A DNA stretch of 64,000 nt from NCBI RefSeq assembly GCF_900111765.1, contig NZ_FOIB01000016.1:62001-126000 (forward strand), written 5' to 3'. Position 1 is the stretch's first letter, and every line of letters begins with the position of its first letter. Source of the DNA: Myxococcus fulvus (GTDB lineage: Bacteria; Myxococcota; Myxococcia; Myxococcales; Myxococcaceae). The notes beneath the pieces are model-generated. The model searched no databases. It had not been told where the DNA came from and saw only the letters and a list, made by a program, of their open reading frames with translations. This document shows positions 17,528 to 27,064 of this stretch, in pieces. Position numbers and translations under genes: made by a program.

Positions 17528-18538
17528 ATGAGCTCTCCGGCGACCCTGTTGACGAGCTGGGCCCTCGCGCTCCATCGCACGCTGGAGCTGCGCGGCCTGG
17601 ACTCCCACGGGCTGTTCGTGAAGGCCGGGTTGAATCCGGGGCTGCTCGGTGACGCCAACGCGCGCTATCCGCAGGAGGGGCTGACGCGGCTGTGGCGGCT
17701 GGCGGTGGAGAGCTCGGGGGACCCGGCGATTGGGCTGGAGATGGCGCGGCAGGTGAGCCCGACGACGTTCCACGCGGTGGGCTATCGGCTCAACGCGTCC
17801 AGCACGCTGCGCGAGGCGTTCGAGCGGCTGGTGCACGCGGTGGCGCTGGTGTCGGACGCGCTGCGGCCGGCCTTCACGCGGGATGGGGACTGCTATCAGG
17901 TGATCCTCTTCGACGGCGGCGACGGGCCGCACCTGTGCGAGGAGGAGACGGACGCGGTGGCGTACCTGCTGGTGCGCTTCTGCCGGGTCGTCTACACGCG
18001 GGAGCTGTCGCCGCGCGAGGTGCTGCTGCGTCGGCAGGCGCCCTCGGACTTGAGGCCGTACGAGAAGCTGTTCCGGTGCAAGGTGACCTTCGGGGCCAAC
18101 GCGGACGTGCTGGTGTACGAGCGGACGCCGTTCGAGGTGACGCTGCCGGGGGCGAACCCGGAGCTGGCGCGCATCAACGACGAGCTCATCACCCGGCACC
18201 TGGCGAGGCACGCGGGGCAGGACCTGGTGACGCGGGTGCGCGCGATGCTGCTGGAGCTGATGCCCCAGGGCGAGCCGTCGCAGGAGAAGGTGGCGGAGCG
18301 GCTGCACATGAGCTCGCGCAGCCTGCAGCGCAAGCTGGTGGACGCGGGCTCGGGCTTTCGCGAGCTGCTCGCGGAGACTCGCCGCACGCTGGCCCTGTCC
18401 TACCTCTCCGAGCCCGGGCGCTCGGTGAGCGAGATCGCGTACCTGCTGGGCTTCTCCGACGTGAGCACCTTCACCCGCGCCTTCCGGCGGTGGACGGGAC
18501 AGCCGCCCAGCCGCTTCGGCGCGCGCTCGGGCACGTGA
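17528..18538 (+). CDS. AraC-family transcriptional regulator (Arabinose_bd/OruR type)
   Basis: A 336-residue regulator. ATG 17528 (MSSPATLL) follows an AAGG site and begins where the N-terminal domain begins; the frame is open upstream without homologous content. Residues 10-200 match the AraC_N / Arabinose_bd domain of OruR- and VirS-like regulators (TLELRGLDSHGLFVKAGL, WRLAVESSGDPAIGLEMA, FHAVGYRLNAS). Residues 240-330 are the two helix-turn-helix units (QEKVAERLHMSSRSLQRKL and SVSEIAYLLGFSDVSTFTRA) with the terminal W-TGQPPSRF signature. It is transcribed away from the propeller/cytochrome gene, the most likely target besides itself. Effector unknown. Its stop is 3 bp from the stop of the convergent GNAT gene. 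Confidence 0.93.
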   Translation: MSSPATLLTSWALALHRTLELRGLDSHGLFVKAGLNPGLLGDANARYPQEGLTRLWRLAVESSGDPAIGLEMARQVSPTTFHAVGYRLNASSTLREAFERLVHAVALVSDALRPAFTRDGDCYQVILFDGGDGPHLCEEETDAVAYLLVRFCRVVYTRELSPREVLLRRQAPSDLRPYEKLFRCKVTFGANADVLVYERTPFEVTLPGANPELARINDELITRHLARHAGQDLVTRVRAMLLELMPQGEPSQEKVAERLHMSSRSLQRKLVDAGSGFRELLAETRRTLALSYLSEPGRSVSEIAYLLGFSDVSTFTRAFRRWTGQPPSRFGARSGT

Positions 18539-18541
18539 GCG

Positions 18542-19408
18542 TCACGTCCTGGCCATCACCGGGAAGCGGTCCGGCCCCTCGGGCAATGACAGACCTCGCA
18601 CGAACAGGTCCGCGTCGTCGTCCTCGCCGAGCACGCGCGCGTCCGGCCACCAGCGCTCGGGGGTGAAGCCGAACTGGATGGCCTTCACGGGCTCGGCCAC
18701 CAGCCGGCCCAGATAGGGACGCAGGTCGAACACCTCGGTGGCGAAGACGTCGTCGATGTGGAGCACGCCGTCCTCCACGCTCGAGAAGACCCACGCGTCC
18801 TCGCGCAGCTGGCGCAGCGGCCGGGCGAAGTTCGCGGCCGCGTACCAGCTCGCGATGCGCGCGTGGAGCCGCGCGCCGAAGCGCTCCGTCAACGGCGTGC
18901 CCGTCCTCGCGAGTGTCCTCAATCCCTGGCGGATGGCGGGGTCGGCCAGCTCCAGTGCCGGCGCGGGCTCGGCCGACGGCGTCACCTCGTGGTCCACGCC
19001 GAACAGGCGCTGGGCCCTGGGCGCGAAGCCGAAGCGTGGATAGAAGTCGAGCACCGTCTTGTTCGCGAACAGCATCACCGGCGCGTCGCCGCAGGCCTCC
19101 AGCGCCGCCTCCATCGCCACGCGCGCCAGGCCGTGTCCTCGGCGCTCGGGGACACAGCCCACCGCGCCCAGTTGGTAGCCGGCGACGTCGCGGCCCTCCA
19201 CGCGCAGGTGCATGCGCATCACCGACGCGTTCGCCACCACGCGCCCGTCCTCCATGACGCTGAACGCGCGGTAGTCGTCGGTCCACTCGCCCCACGCGCA
19301 CCAGCGCCGGAAGTCCACGGTGCGGAAGACCCGGGGCACGTAGTCGCAGAAGGCGGCTTGCAGCGCTGGAGCCTGGTGGTCGATGACCACGACTCGGGAG
19401 GTCGACAT
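18542..19408 (-). CDS. GNAT-family N-acetyltransferase (Eis-like layout)
   Basis: A 288-residue protein. ATG 19408 has GAGGTG at good spacing; an in-frame ATG 27 bp upstream lacks it. The acetyl-CoA loop is visible as GCVPERRGHGLARVAM (motif A, R-x-x-G-x-G/A), followed by a PVMLFANKTVLDFYPRFGF segment typical of GNAT motif B. Beyond residue about 150 comes a second, poorly conserved half with a C-terminal SCP2-like feel, as in Eis-type acetyltransferases (inference from length and order). Acceptor substrate unknown. Confidence 0.85.
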   Translation of the reverse strand: MSTSRVVVIDHQAPALQAAFCDYVPRVFRTVDFRRWCAWGEWTDDYRAFSVMEDGRVVANASVMRMHLRVEGRDVAGYQLGAVGCVPERRGHGLARVAMEAALEACGDAPVMLFANKTVLDFYPRFGFAPRAQRLFGVDHEVTPSAEPAPALELADPAIRQGLRTLARTGTPLTERFGARLHARIASWYAAANFARPLRQLREDAWVFSSVEDGVLHIDDVFATEVFDLRPYLGRLVAEPVKAIQFGFTPERWWPDARVLGEDDDADLFVRGLSLPEGPDRFPVMART

Positions 19409-19658
19409 GGGGGTCACCTCAGCATGAACGTCCATGTGTCCGAAACTTCCCGTTCACGCGCATCGCGTCCGCGCTGGACGCGGGTGTCTCCCGCATGAAC
19501 GCGGCGCGCGTGCAGTAGCCGACACGCGGACCCGGAGCGCGACCGGGGCGCGATTTCAACCGCGCGGATTGCCTGACAGGAGCATGCGTGGCGCGAGCGG
19601 TGCACAAGGGCCGCCCGCGTCACCCCCTGTTTCCCCCACCTCACGCAAGGAGCCTGGC

Positions 19659-20684
19659 ATGTGCACCGACTTCCTCGTCGTCGCCTCGGATAAGAGCGTG
19701 GTCAATGGACGCAGCATGGAGTTCGGCGTCGACCTCAACTCCAAGCTGCTCGTCAGGGCCCCGGGCTCGAAGTTCGCCTCGCCCTCGCCCACGGGACTCA
19801 CCAATGGCCTGTCATGGACGTCCAAGTACGGCTACGTGGGCCTCACCGGAAAGGGCGACCTGCCCTTCATCGTCGATGGCCTGAACACGGAGGGGCTCTC
19901 CACCGGGTGCCTGTGGCTGCCGGACTCGCGCTACCCGAAGGTCACCGAGAACTCGAAGGCGCTGGCGCTGGCGTACTTCGCCGGCTGGGCGCTGGGGAAC
20001 TTCGCCACCGTCGCGGAGGTGCGCGGGGCGCTCGAGAAGGGCGAGGCCCAGGTCTGGGAGGCGGACTGGTTGGCGCAGTACCTGCCGCTGCACTTCCCCA
20101 TCCATGACGCCCAGGGCAACAGCCTGGTGGTGGAGTTCCTCGACGGCGTGATGCACCTGCACGACAACCCCGTCGCCGTGCTCACCAACGCGCCGCCCTT
20201 CCCGTTCCAGCTGAAGAACCTGCGCGAGTACGTGGGCCTGTCCCCGTGGGACGCGAAGAAGGTGGAGCTGGGCAGCGAGAGCTTCGCGCAGCCCGGCCAT
20301 GGCAGCGGCCTGCGCGGGCTGCCCGGAGACCCGATGCCTCCGTCCCGCTTCGTGCGCGCCACCTACCTCAAGAACTTCGCGCGCCCCGTCGCCAACGCCG
20401 CCGAGGCCACCAGCCTCGCCTTCCACCTCCTCAACACGGTGGACATCCCGCGAGGCACCGTGCGCGCCCTCAACGAGAACACCCAGAAGGAAGAGGACGA
20501 CTACACCCAGTGGACCGTGGTGAAGGACCTCACCCACAACGTCTTCAACGTGCGGTTCTACGAGGACCAGCTCATCTACTCGGTGAACCTGAAGTCGCTC
20601 GACTTCCAGGCCGCCAACGGGAAGACCTTCGCGGTGCCCTCGAGCCCCGCGTCCATCGACATCACGGACAAGCTGACGCGCTGA
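19659..20684 (+). CDS. Linear amide C-N hydrolase (choloylglycine / penicillin V acylase family)
   Basis: A 341-residue Ntn hydrolase. ATG 19659 follows AAGGAG by 6 nt and places Cys at position 2 (MCTDF), which becomes the N-terminal nucleophile after Met removal. Family landmarks: NGRSMEFG (Arg near 18), GYVGLTGKG, DGLNTEGLS, and the strand NSLVVEF followed by LTNAPPFPFQL. The family cleaves bile-salt amides, penicillin V or acyl-homoserine lactones. No signal peptide precedes Cys2, so the enzyme would be cytoplasmic, unlike exported penicillin V acylases of Gram-negatives. Substrate cannot be told from sequence. Confidence 0.88.
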   Translation: MCTDFLVVASDKSVVNGRSMEFGVDLNSKLLVRAPGSKFASPSPTGLTNGLSWTSKYGYVGLTGKGDLPFIVDGLNTEGLSTGCLWLPDSRYPKVTENSKALALAYFAGWALGNFATVAEVRGALEKGEAQVWEADWLAQYLPLHFPIHDAQGNSLVVEFLDGVMHLHDNPVAVLTNAPPFPFQLKNLREYVGLSPWDAKKVELGSESFAQPGHGSGLRGLPGDPMPPSRFVRATYLKNFARPVANAAEATSLAFHLLNTVDIPRGTVRALNENTQKEEDDYTQWTVVKDLTHNVFNVRFYEDQLIYSVNLKSLDFQAANGKTFAVPSSPASIDITDKLTR

Positions 20685-20703
20685 AGCGCTCCGTGTGACG
20701 ACT

Positions 20704-20738
20704 CGGGCCCCGCTCCATGTTCGTGGAAGCGGGGCCCG
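20704..20738. terminator. Strong stem-loop between convergent genes
   Basis: CGGGCCCCGCTCCA pairs with TGGAAGCGGGGCCCG (one bulged base), loop of about 7 nt, between stops at 20684 (+) and 20751 (-). It is a likely bidirectional terminator. Confidence 0.7.
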
Positions 20739-20750
20739 GGGTGTGGAGTG

Positions 20751-21725
20751 TCAGTGGATGCGCAGCGCGAGCTTGCCCAGGTGGTGCTTGCCTACGGCCT
20801 CGTGCGCGTTGCGGGCCTCGTCCAGGCGGAAGACCTGGGAGACCTCGACGTGGAAGGGGCCGGACTCGATGAGGCTGTTGAGCCGCGCGAGCACCTTGGA
20901 GTTGGCCTGGCCGTCGTAGCTGGAGACCTTGACGCCGTCGTTGCCCTTGGGCGCGGGCTCGACGCCGTTGGGGTAGGCGATGTGGCCACCGGACTTCACG
21001 CACGAGAGCGCCTGGTTCGTCTTGTCGCCGCCCGCGAGCACCAGGGCCGCGTCGAGGCCGTCCGGCGCGAACTCGCGCGCGGCCTTCGCGACGTCATCCG
21101 CGCGGCCGTCCACGACCTGGTCCGCGCCGAGCTTCTTCAAGAGCTCCACGCCGTCGGAGCCGGAGGCCACCGCGAGCACGCGCGCGCCGAGCCGCTTCGC
21201 CAGCTGCACCGCGAGGTGGCCCACGCCGCCGCTGGCGCCATAGACGAGGAGCGTGGTGCCCTTGCCGACCTTCAGCGTGTCCTCCACGCCTTGCAGGGCG
21301 GTGATGCCATCCGCCGCCAGCACGCCCGCCTGCTCCGCGCTCAGTCCCTTGGGGATGGGCGCGGCGTCGCTGGCCTTCACGGCGGTGTATTCGGCGTAGA
21401 AGCCGCCCTTGTCGTTGAGGAAGCCGAAGGCATAGACCTTGTCGCCGACCTTCAGGTGCTTCACGCCGTCACCCACGGCGGCGACGGTGCCGCAGCCATC
21501 CGTGCCGAGGACGTGGGGGAAGGACGTCTTGCCCGGCTTGTAGCCCTCCATCTCGCCCGCGCGCTCGGAGGGGTCCCACTGACCGATGCCCGCGGTCTCG
21601 ACCTTGATGAGCACTTCACCGGGGCCGACCTGGGGGACGGGGACGGTGCGCGTGTCGAGCACCTCGGGACCGCCGAAGCGGTCGATGGCGGCGGCCTTCA
21701 TCTGGGAGGGGATGGAGGGGTTCAT
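20751..21725 (-). CDS. NADP-dependent alcohol dehydrogenase / quinone oxidoreductase (MDR, zinc-independent)
   Basis: A 324-residue medium-chain dehydrogenase/reductase. ATG 21725 has GGAGAAG upstream; an ATG eight codons later (MKAAAID) is a possible alternative. The GroES-like half (GPGEVLIKVETAGI, FPHVLGTDGCGTVAAVG) lacks the Cys/His zinc ligands of classical alcohol dehydrogenases. The Rossmann half has LLVYGASGGVGHLAVQLAK. That combination is typical of quinone oxidoreductase-like NADPH enzymes acting on quinones, enals or similar carbonyls. Monocistronic; divergent from the small secreted protein at 21901. Confidence 0.92.
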   Translation of the reverse strand: MNPSIPSQMKAAAIDRFGGPEVLDTRTVPVPQVGPGEVLIKVETAGIGQWDPSERAGEMEGYKPGKTSFPHVLGTDGCGTVAAVGDGVKHLKVGDKVYAFGFLNDKGGFYAEYTAVKASDAAPIPKGLSAEQAGVLAADGITALQGVEDTLKVGKGTTLLVYGASGGVGHLAVQLAKRLGARVLAVASGSDGVELLKKLGADQVVDGRADDVAKAAREFAPDGLDAALVLAGGDKTNQALSCVKSGGHIAYPNGVEPAPKGNDGVKVSSYDGQANSKVLARLNSLIESGPFHVEVSQVFRLDEARNAHEAVGKHHLGKLALRIH

Positions 21726-21900
21726 GGGGCTTCTCCAGGGATGGGGTTTCTTTCGCAGGCTGGGCACGGCCTCGATGGATTGCAGAGCCAGCGACGAAGC
21801 GACGGGCCAGGGCATGCCCACACGGCCGCCGACCGGGCACGAGAGGGGGCGGGCTGGCGTACAGTGGCGGGACACCATGTCGTGAGTCTTGGAGGCGGGG

Positions 21901-22371
21901 ATGTCTTCACGAACGAAGCTGCGCTCGTTGTTGCTGGGGGGAGTCCTGTTGGTGTCGTCCACGGCCGGGAGCGCGAGCGCGCCGGCGGTGTCGCTGGAGG
22001 GAATCGAGCTGCGCGTGTTCGACCGGGCGAAGGGGGCCCTCGTCGCGGTGGATGAGGCCTCGGACCCGTATGGGATGAACGTGGACGCGGTGCTGCTGGT
22101 GAAGGTGAAGGGCACGTACGAGGGCGACAAGCCGCTGAAGCTGAAGCTCTCCGCGAGCGCGCCGAAGGAGGAGTCGGAGGCCGGTGAGCGTGGCGCGTGG
22201 AAGACGGCGCAGACGCGCGAGCTTCATGTGCTGGCGGAGGGCGGCGTCACGGTGGTGCCGTTCCTGCTGACCTACCGGTGCGCGTCCACCGTGAAGGTCG
22301 TGGCCACGCTGACGGGCCCCGGGGTGCAGGGGACTCGCAAGCTGGACACCGCGTTCCCCTGCGCGGAGTGA
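21901..22371 (+). CDS. Small secreted protein of unknown function
   Basis: A 156-residue protein. ATG 21901 has GGAGG about 8 nt upstream. The N-terminus is a Sec signal peptide (LLLGGVLLVSSTAGSASA). The mature part looks like a single beta-sandwich: LEGIELRVFD, VDAVLLVKVKGTY, LKLKLSASAP, VTVVPFLLTYRCASTVKVVATLTG, with two Cys (in TYRC and FPC) that could form a disulfide. No family recognised. It precedes the MoxR operon by 93 bp on the same strand, but no functional link is visible. Confidence 0.8.
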   Translation: MSSRTKLRSLLLGGVLLVSSTAGSASAPAVSLEGIELRVFDRAKGALVAVDEASDPYGMNVDAVLLVKVKGTYEGDKPLKLKLSASAPKEESEAGERGAWKTAQTRELHVLAEGGVTVVPFLLTYRCASTVKVVATLTGPGVQGTRKLDTAFPCAE

Positions 22372-22464
22372 GCGGGCGGACGCTCCGGGAGGTGGGTTTC
22401 CGAGTGACAGACGAGACAACCTGACGGAGCGTGGCGTGTCAGACCGGGCCGGTAGCTTTCACGC

Positions 22465-23550
22465 ATGCCGGACATCCGACTGCCCGCCGAAGCGAAGTTC
22501 AGGAGTGAGCTGGAAGCCCTCGCCGCGCACGACGACAAACCTCGCCCTCCCGGGTGGGCCCTGTCGCCGCGGGCCGTGGAGGCCTACATCCTCGGGAGCC
22601 CCAAGCCCGTGGGCGGCGTCACCATCACGCCCAAGTACGTCGGCGACCGGGGCCTCATCCAGGTCTGCATCGCCACGCTCGCGTCCGACCGCGCGCTGAT
22701 GCTCGTCGGCGAGCCCGGCACCGCGAAGAGCTGGCTGTCCGAACACCTCTCCGCCGCCATCAGCGGCACCTCCGCCCTCATCGTCCAGGGCACCGCCGGC
22801 ACCAGCGAGGACCACCTCAAGTACTCGTGGAACTACGCCCTGCTGCTCGCGCAGGGCCCCACCCCCGAGGCCCTGGTCCCCTCCCCCGTCCTGCGTGCCA
22901 TGCGCACCGGCAAGTTCGCCCGCTTCGAGGAGGTGACGCGCACCTCCCCCGAGATTCAGGACGCCCTCATCTCCCTCCTCTCCGAGAAGCAGGTCTCCAT
23001 TCCAGAGCTCGGCGAAGTCGTCAGCGCCCAGCGCGGCTTCAACCTCATCGCCACCGCCAACACCCGAGACCGCGGCGTCAACGAGATGAGCGCCGCCCTC
23101 AAGCGCCGCTTCAACTTCGTCACCGTCCCCATCGTCGACGACCTGGAGCAGGAGATTCAAATCGTCACCAGGCGCGAGGCCGAGCTGCGCAATGACTATC
23201 AAGTCGGCGTGCCGCCCACCGAGGAGCTGTCACGCATGCTGCTCACGCTCTTCCAGGAGCTGCGCGAGGGCGTCACGAAGGACGGCAAGACGAAGGTTCG
23301 CACCCCGGGAGCGGTGCTCTCCACCGCGGAGGCCATCAGCGTCCTGTTCAACAGCTCCATCCTCGCGCAGCAGTTCGGCGGCGGGAAGGTCACCGCGCAG
23401 GAGCTGGCCGCCTCGCTCGTGGGCGCGGTGGTGAAGGAGCAGGCCGACGACGTGAAGGCCCTGCGTGAATACATGGAGACCGTGGCCAAGGGCCGCCCCG
23501 GCGCGTGGAAGGAGCTGTACTCCGCCAGCAAGAAGCTCCTGAGGGGCTGA
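22465..23550 (+). CDS. MoxR-type AAA+ ATPase, YehL group
   Basis: A 361-residue AAA+ ATPase. Walker A is GEPGTAKS (82-89), sensor 1 sits in LIATANTRDRG (about 195-204) and the arginine-finger region in ALKRRFNF. The Walker B position reads RFEEV, with Glu where most MoxR proteins have Asp; the segment TSPEIQDALISLLSEKQ that follows is MoxR-typical. MoxR proteins act as chaperone-like remodelers with VWA-domain partners. Here the next three genes overlap by 1-8 bp (DUF5682, VWA, SWIM), the gene order of E. coli yehL-yehM-yehP-yehQ, so this is the motor of that module. Physiological role unproven. Confidence 0.92.
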   Translation: MPDIRLPAEAKFRSELEALAAHDDKPRPPGWALSPRAVEAYILGSPKPVGGVTITPKYVGDRGLIQVCIATLASDRALMLVGEPGTAKSWLSEHLSAAISGTSALIVQGTAGTSEDHLKYSWNYALLLAQGPTPEALVPSPVLRAMRTGKFARFEEVTRTSPEIQDALISLLSEKQVSIPELGEVVSAQRGFNLIATANTRDRGVNEMSAALKRRFNFVTVPIVDDLEQEIQIVTRREAELRNDYQVGVPPTEELSRMLLTLFQELREGVTKDGKTKVRTPGAVLSTAEAISVLFNSSILAQQFGGGKVTAQELAASLVGAVVKEQADDVKALREYMETVAKGRPGAWKELYSASKKLLRG

Positions 23551-25859
23551 TGGACCTGGACCTGCTCCTCCGGGCTCACCTGTTCCCGGTGCGCCACCAT
23601 TCGCCGCGCACCACCGCCGTGCTCACGCGCTGGCTCGACCACGTGAAGCCCCAGGTCGTCCTCATCGAGGGCCCCTGCGACGCCTCGGAGCTGGTGGACG
23701 TGCTGTGCGACGCGGAGACAAAGCCGCCCATCGCCCTGCTCGGCTACCGCACTGATGACACGCCGGGTTCCGCGCTGTGGCCCTTCGCGGACTACTCCCC
23801 GGAGTACGCCGCCCTTCGCTGGGCGAAGTCACACGGAGCCAGCGCCCGCTTCATCGACATCTCCGTCGGCGTCAGCCTGGGCGTGGACCGTCACGTGGAA
23901 GCCGTGTCTCTCGACGGTGAGCCCTCGGAGGAAGCGGACTCCGCGTGCGCTCGCCTGGAGGAGCCGCTCACCGAGCGCTTCGCTCGCGAGCGCGGCTACC
24001 GCTCGTTCGAGGAGCTGTGGGAGGCGATGTTCGAGGCCCCCGACTGGACGCCCGAGGGCTTCCGGCCCGTGCTGCTCGCTTGGGCGGACGTGCTCAACGC
24101 GGGGCCTCGGCCGGACTACCACCGCTGGCGTGATGCCTTCATGGCGCGCCAGGTGTTGGAGGTCATCGCGAGCGGCGTGCCTCCGGAGCGCATCGCCGTG
24201 GTGGCGGGCGCGGCCCACGTGGCGGCCTTCCTGGCCCGGGACGTGGACCCGACGCTGGAGGCGAAGCTCCCGGCCGCCGTGCCCTGCGCGGTGACGGTGA
24301 TTCCATACAGCTTCCCGCGCCTGTCCGAGCAGCTCGGCTACGGGGCCGGCAACCGCGCGCCGCACTTCTACCAGAAGGCCCACGAGGCCCAGTGCGACTT
24401 CCGGCGCGCCACGCTGGAGGTGCTCATCGACTTCGCGGGGCACCTGCGCATGCGCGGCTTCACCGCGTCGCTGTCCGACGTGCTGGAGGCCTACCGGCTC
24501 GCGGTGACGCTCGCGGACCTGCGCGAGAAGAGCGCCCCCGGCCTGGACGAGCTGCGCGAGGCCACCGTGGCCACGCTGTGTCGAGGAGACGCGACGCACG
24601 TCGACGACTTCTTGTGGAAGAGCGTCGTCGGACATCAGGTGGGACGCGTGGCCAGCCGCATCGGCCGCAACTCGCTGCAGGCGGAGTTCTGGCGCGAGGT
24701 CGAGTCACGTCGACTGCCGAGCACCGACAGCGCGGAGACCTTCACCCTGCGGTTGAACAACCCCGTGGAGGTCGGCTCCTCCATCTTCCTGCACCGCCTG
24801 CGCGTGGTGGGCATTCCCTACGCGGGTCTCGCCGCCACGGGTCAGCAGAAGGCCACGGCGCAGGAGGCGGGAGGACAGGCCGCGCTGACGCGCGTGCGCG
24901 AGTCCTGGCAGGCGCAGTGGACGCCGTCCACCGACGTGGCGTTGGTGGAGAAGATCGTCCTCGGTGACTCGCTCGAGGCGGTGACGACGCGCGTCCTCCA
25001 GGACCAGCTGGTCCTCGCGAAGTCCACGGGCGCGGCGGCGGCGGTGCTGCTGGAGTCCGTCATCACCGGCTGCCCGCAGACGATGGCCTCCGCCCTGCGC
25101 GCCTGTGATGGCCACGCGGCCACGGACGCGGACCTGCCCTCGCTCGCCTCGGCCTCGCGGGCGCTGTCGGGGCTCGTGGCCTATGGCACCTCGCGGCCCC
25201 ATACGCCCCTGGGCGACGAGGCCGTGGCGGCGCTGTGCCAGAAGACCTTCGCTCGCGCGCTCTTGCGCGTGTCCGATTCGTGCGCCTGTGCCCAGGAGGC
25301 CGTGCCCTCGGTGATGGGGGCGCTGAGGACCTTGCACGAGGTGGCGCTGGCGCAGCCGCTGGCGGACAAGGCCGGCTGGCTCGCCGCGGCGCGTGGGTTG
25401 ATGTCGAGCACCATCGTGCATCCAGCCACGTCGGGGCTGGCCACCGGCCTGTTGTACCTGGCCGAGGAGCTGAGTGAGTCGGAGGTGGCTCGCGAGGTGG
25501 GGCTGCGCCTGTCGCTGGCGGTGGAGCCCGAGGCGGGCGCGTCGTGGCTGGAGGGCTTCCTGCGCGTCAACGCGCTGGTGCTGGTGAAGAACCGCGAGGT
25601 GGTGCGGGCGTTGGATGCGTTCCTGTCGAGCGTGGACCCCGAGCGCTTCCGTCAGACCCTCCCGGTATTGAGGAGGGCACTGGGCGTGCTCGGTCCCACC
25701 GAGCGCCGCTACCTCCTGGAGCACGTCGTCGCGGTGCGGCAGCTCGGGGACAAGGGCCGGGCCGTGAAGACGATTCTCGCGGAGAAGGACACCGAGAAGC
25801 TCAAGGACATGAGCGCCGAGCTGGGCAAGGCGCTCGCCGACCTGGATGACCTGCTATGA
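23550..25859 (+). CDS. DUF5682 protein (YehM-like) of the MoxR-VWA module
   Basis: A 769-residue cytoplasmic protein. Its ATG shares a base with the stop of the MoxR gene (TGATG), implying translational coupling. The N-terminus carries the DUF5682 signature: FPVRHHSPRT, VVLIEGPCDA, then a hydrophobic AVVAGAAHVAAFL segment near 220. The paired His motifs and LIEGP recall the TraB/EreA (erythromycin esterase-like) fold, so a hidden catalytic activity is possible; this is inference. The rest is Ala/Leu-rich helical, probably alpha-solenoid. In all related loci it sits between the MoxR and VWA genes, so it is likely a core part of their complex. Confidence 0.88.
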   Translation: MDLDLLLRAHLFPVRHHSPRTTAVLTRWLDHVKPQVVLIEGPCDASELVDVLCDAETKPPIALLGYRTDDTPGSALWPFADYSPEYAALRWAKSHGASARFIDISVGVSLGVDRHVEAVSLDGEPSEEADSACARLEEPLTERFARERGYRSFEELWEAMFEAPDWTPEGFRPVLLAWADVLNAGPRPDYHRWRDAFMARQVLEVIASGVPPERIAVVAGAAHVAAFLARDVDPTLEAKLPAAVPCAVTVIPYSFPRLSEQLGYGAGNRAPHFYQKAHEAQCDFRRATLEVLIDFAGHLRMRGFTASLSDVLEAYRLAVTLADLREKSAPGLDELREATVATLCRGDATHVDDFLWKSVVGHQVGRVASRIGRNSLQAEFWREVESRRLPSTDSAETFTLRLNNPVEVGSSIFLHRLRVVGIPYAGLAATGQQKATAQEAGGQAALTRVRESWQAQWTPSTDVALVEKIVLGDSLEAVTTRVLQDQLVLAKSTGAAAAVLLESVITGCPQTMASALRACDGHAATDADLPSLASASRALSGLVAYGTSRPHTPLGDEAVAALCQKTFARALLRVSDSCACAQEAVPSVMGALRTLHEVALAQPLADKAGWLAAARGLMSSTIVHPATSGLATGLLYLAEELSESEVAREVGLRLSLAVEPEAGASWLEGFLRVNALVLVKNREVVRALDAFLSSVDPERFRQTLPVLRRALGVLGPTERRYLLEHVVAVRQLGDKGRAVKTILAEKDTEKLKDMSAELGKALADLDDLL

Positions 25860-27064
25860 GCGTGGACCCCAAGGAGCTGGCACCGGAGGACCGCGAGGCG
25901 CTCTTGCGCTGGAGGCTCGCGCTGGGCCCCGCCGCGGAGAAGACGGGCAGCTGTCCGTCGCTGCACGCGCTGGGCGCCGGCGCGAGCGCGGTGGGCGTGG
26001 GCGAGACGGAGCTGGAGGCGCTCGATGACGCGCTGTCCTTCGTCTACGGCGAGAAGAGCGCGGGAGCGTCCGGCTCGCGGCCGTACATTCCCGAGTGGCT
26101 GGGCGCGCTGCGCGGCTTCTTCCGCGACGACGTGATTGCCCTCGTCCAGAAGGACGCCATCGAGAAGAAGGGCCTCACCCAGCTCCTGTTCGAGCCGGAG
26201 ACGCTGCCCTTCCTCGAGAAGAACGTGGAGCTGGTGACGACGCTGGTGAGCGCGCGCGGTCTCATCCCCGAGGACGCCAAGGCGCTGGCGCGGCAAATCG
26301 TCCGCGAGGTGGTGGACGAGCTGCGCAAGAAGTTGGAGTCCACCGTGCGCACGGCGGTGTTCGGCGCGCTGAGGCGCGACAGGACGAGCCCGCTGCCCAT
26401 CGCGCGCAACATCGACTGGAAGCGCACGATTCGTCAGAACCTGAAGGGCTGGGACGCGGAGCACCGGCGACTCGTCCCCGAGCGCTTCTACTTCTGGCCC
26501 AACCAGCGCCGTCACCACGAGTGGGACGTGACGCTGGTGGTGGACCAGTCCGGCTCCATGGCGGAGAGCGTGGTGTACAGCTCCGTGATGGCGGCCATCT
26601 TCGCGTCGCTGGAGGTGCTGCGCACGCGGCTCATCCTGTTCGACACCGAGGTGGTCGACATGACGCCCGTGCTGTCGGACCCGGTGGAGGTGCTCTTCAG
26701 CGCGCAGCTCGGCGGCGGCACGGACATCAACCGGGCGGTGGCGTATGCGCAGACGCATTACGTGGAGCGCCCGGAGAAGACGCTCTTCATCCTGATTACC
26801 GACTTGTGCGAGGGCGGCGACGCCGAGGAGCTGGTGGCGCGGCTGCGGCAGCTCGTGGACTCGCGGGCGAAGGTGCTGTGCCTGCTGGCGCTGTCGGACG
26901 GGGGCAGGCCCTCGTACGACCCGGTGATGGCGGAGAAGCTCACCGCGATGGGCATCCCGTGCTTCGGGTGCACGCCTCGCAAGCTGGTGGACGTGGTGGA
27001 GCGGGTGATGCGCAACCAGGACCTGACGTCCCTGCTCGACGACAAGGAGACTCGCCATGGTTGA
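25856..27064 (+). CDS. VWA-domain protein (YehP-like), partner of the MoxR ATPase
   Basis: A 402-residue protein whose ATG overlaps the previous stop by 4 bp. The C-terminal VWA domain (about 222-390) keeps a complete metal-ion-dependent adhesion site: DQSGS (D230, S232, S234), T289 in GGGTDIN and D316 in ITDLCEGG. The N-terminal 220 residues are helical and Glu/Lys-rich, with a conserved stretch around RFYFWPNQRRHHEWDV just before the VWA domain. VWA proteins next to MoxR ATPases usually recruit the ATPase to a substrate through the Mg-binding site (family knowledge). No signal peptide or membrane segment, so it acts in the cytoplasm. Confidence 0.93.
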   Translation: MSVDPKELAPEDREALLRWRLALGPAAEKTGSCPSLHALGAGASAVGVGETELEALDDALSFVYGEKSAGASGSRPYIPEWLGALRGFFRDDVIALVQKDAIEKKGLTQLLFEPETLPFLEKNVELVTTLVSARGLIPEDAKALARQIVREVVDELRKKLESTVRTAVFGALRRDRTSPLPIARNIDWKRTIRQNLKGWDAEHRRLVPERFYFWPNQRRHHEWDVTLVVDQSGSMAESVVYSSVMAAIFASLEVLRTRLILFDTEVVDMTPVLSDPVEVLFSAQLGGGTDINRAVAYAQTHYVERPEKTLFILITDLCEGGDAEELVARLRQLVDSRAKVLCLLALSDGGRPSYDPVMAEKLTAMGIPCFGCTPRKLVDVVERVMRNQDLTSLLDDKETRHG

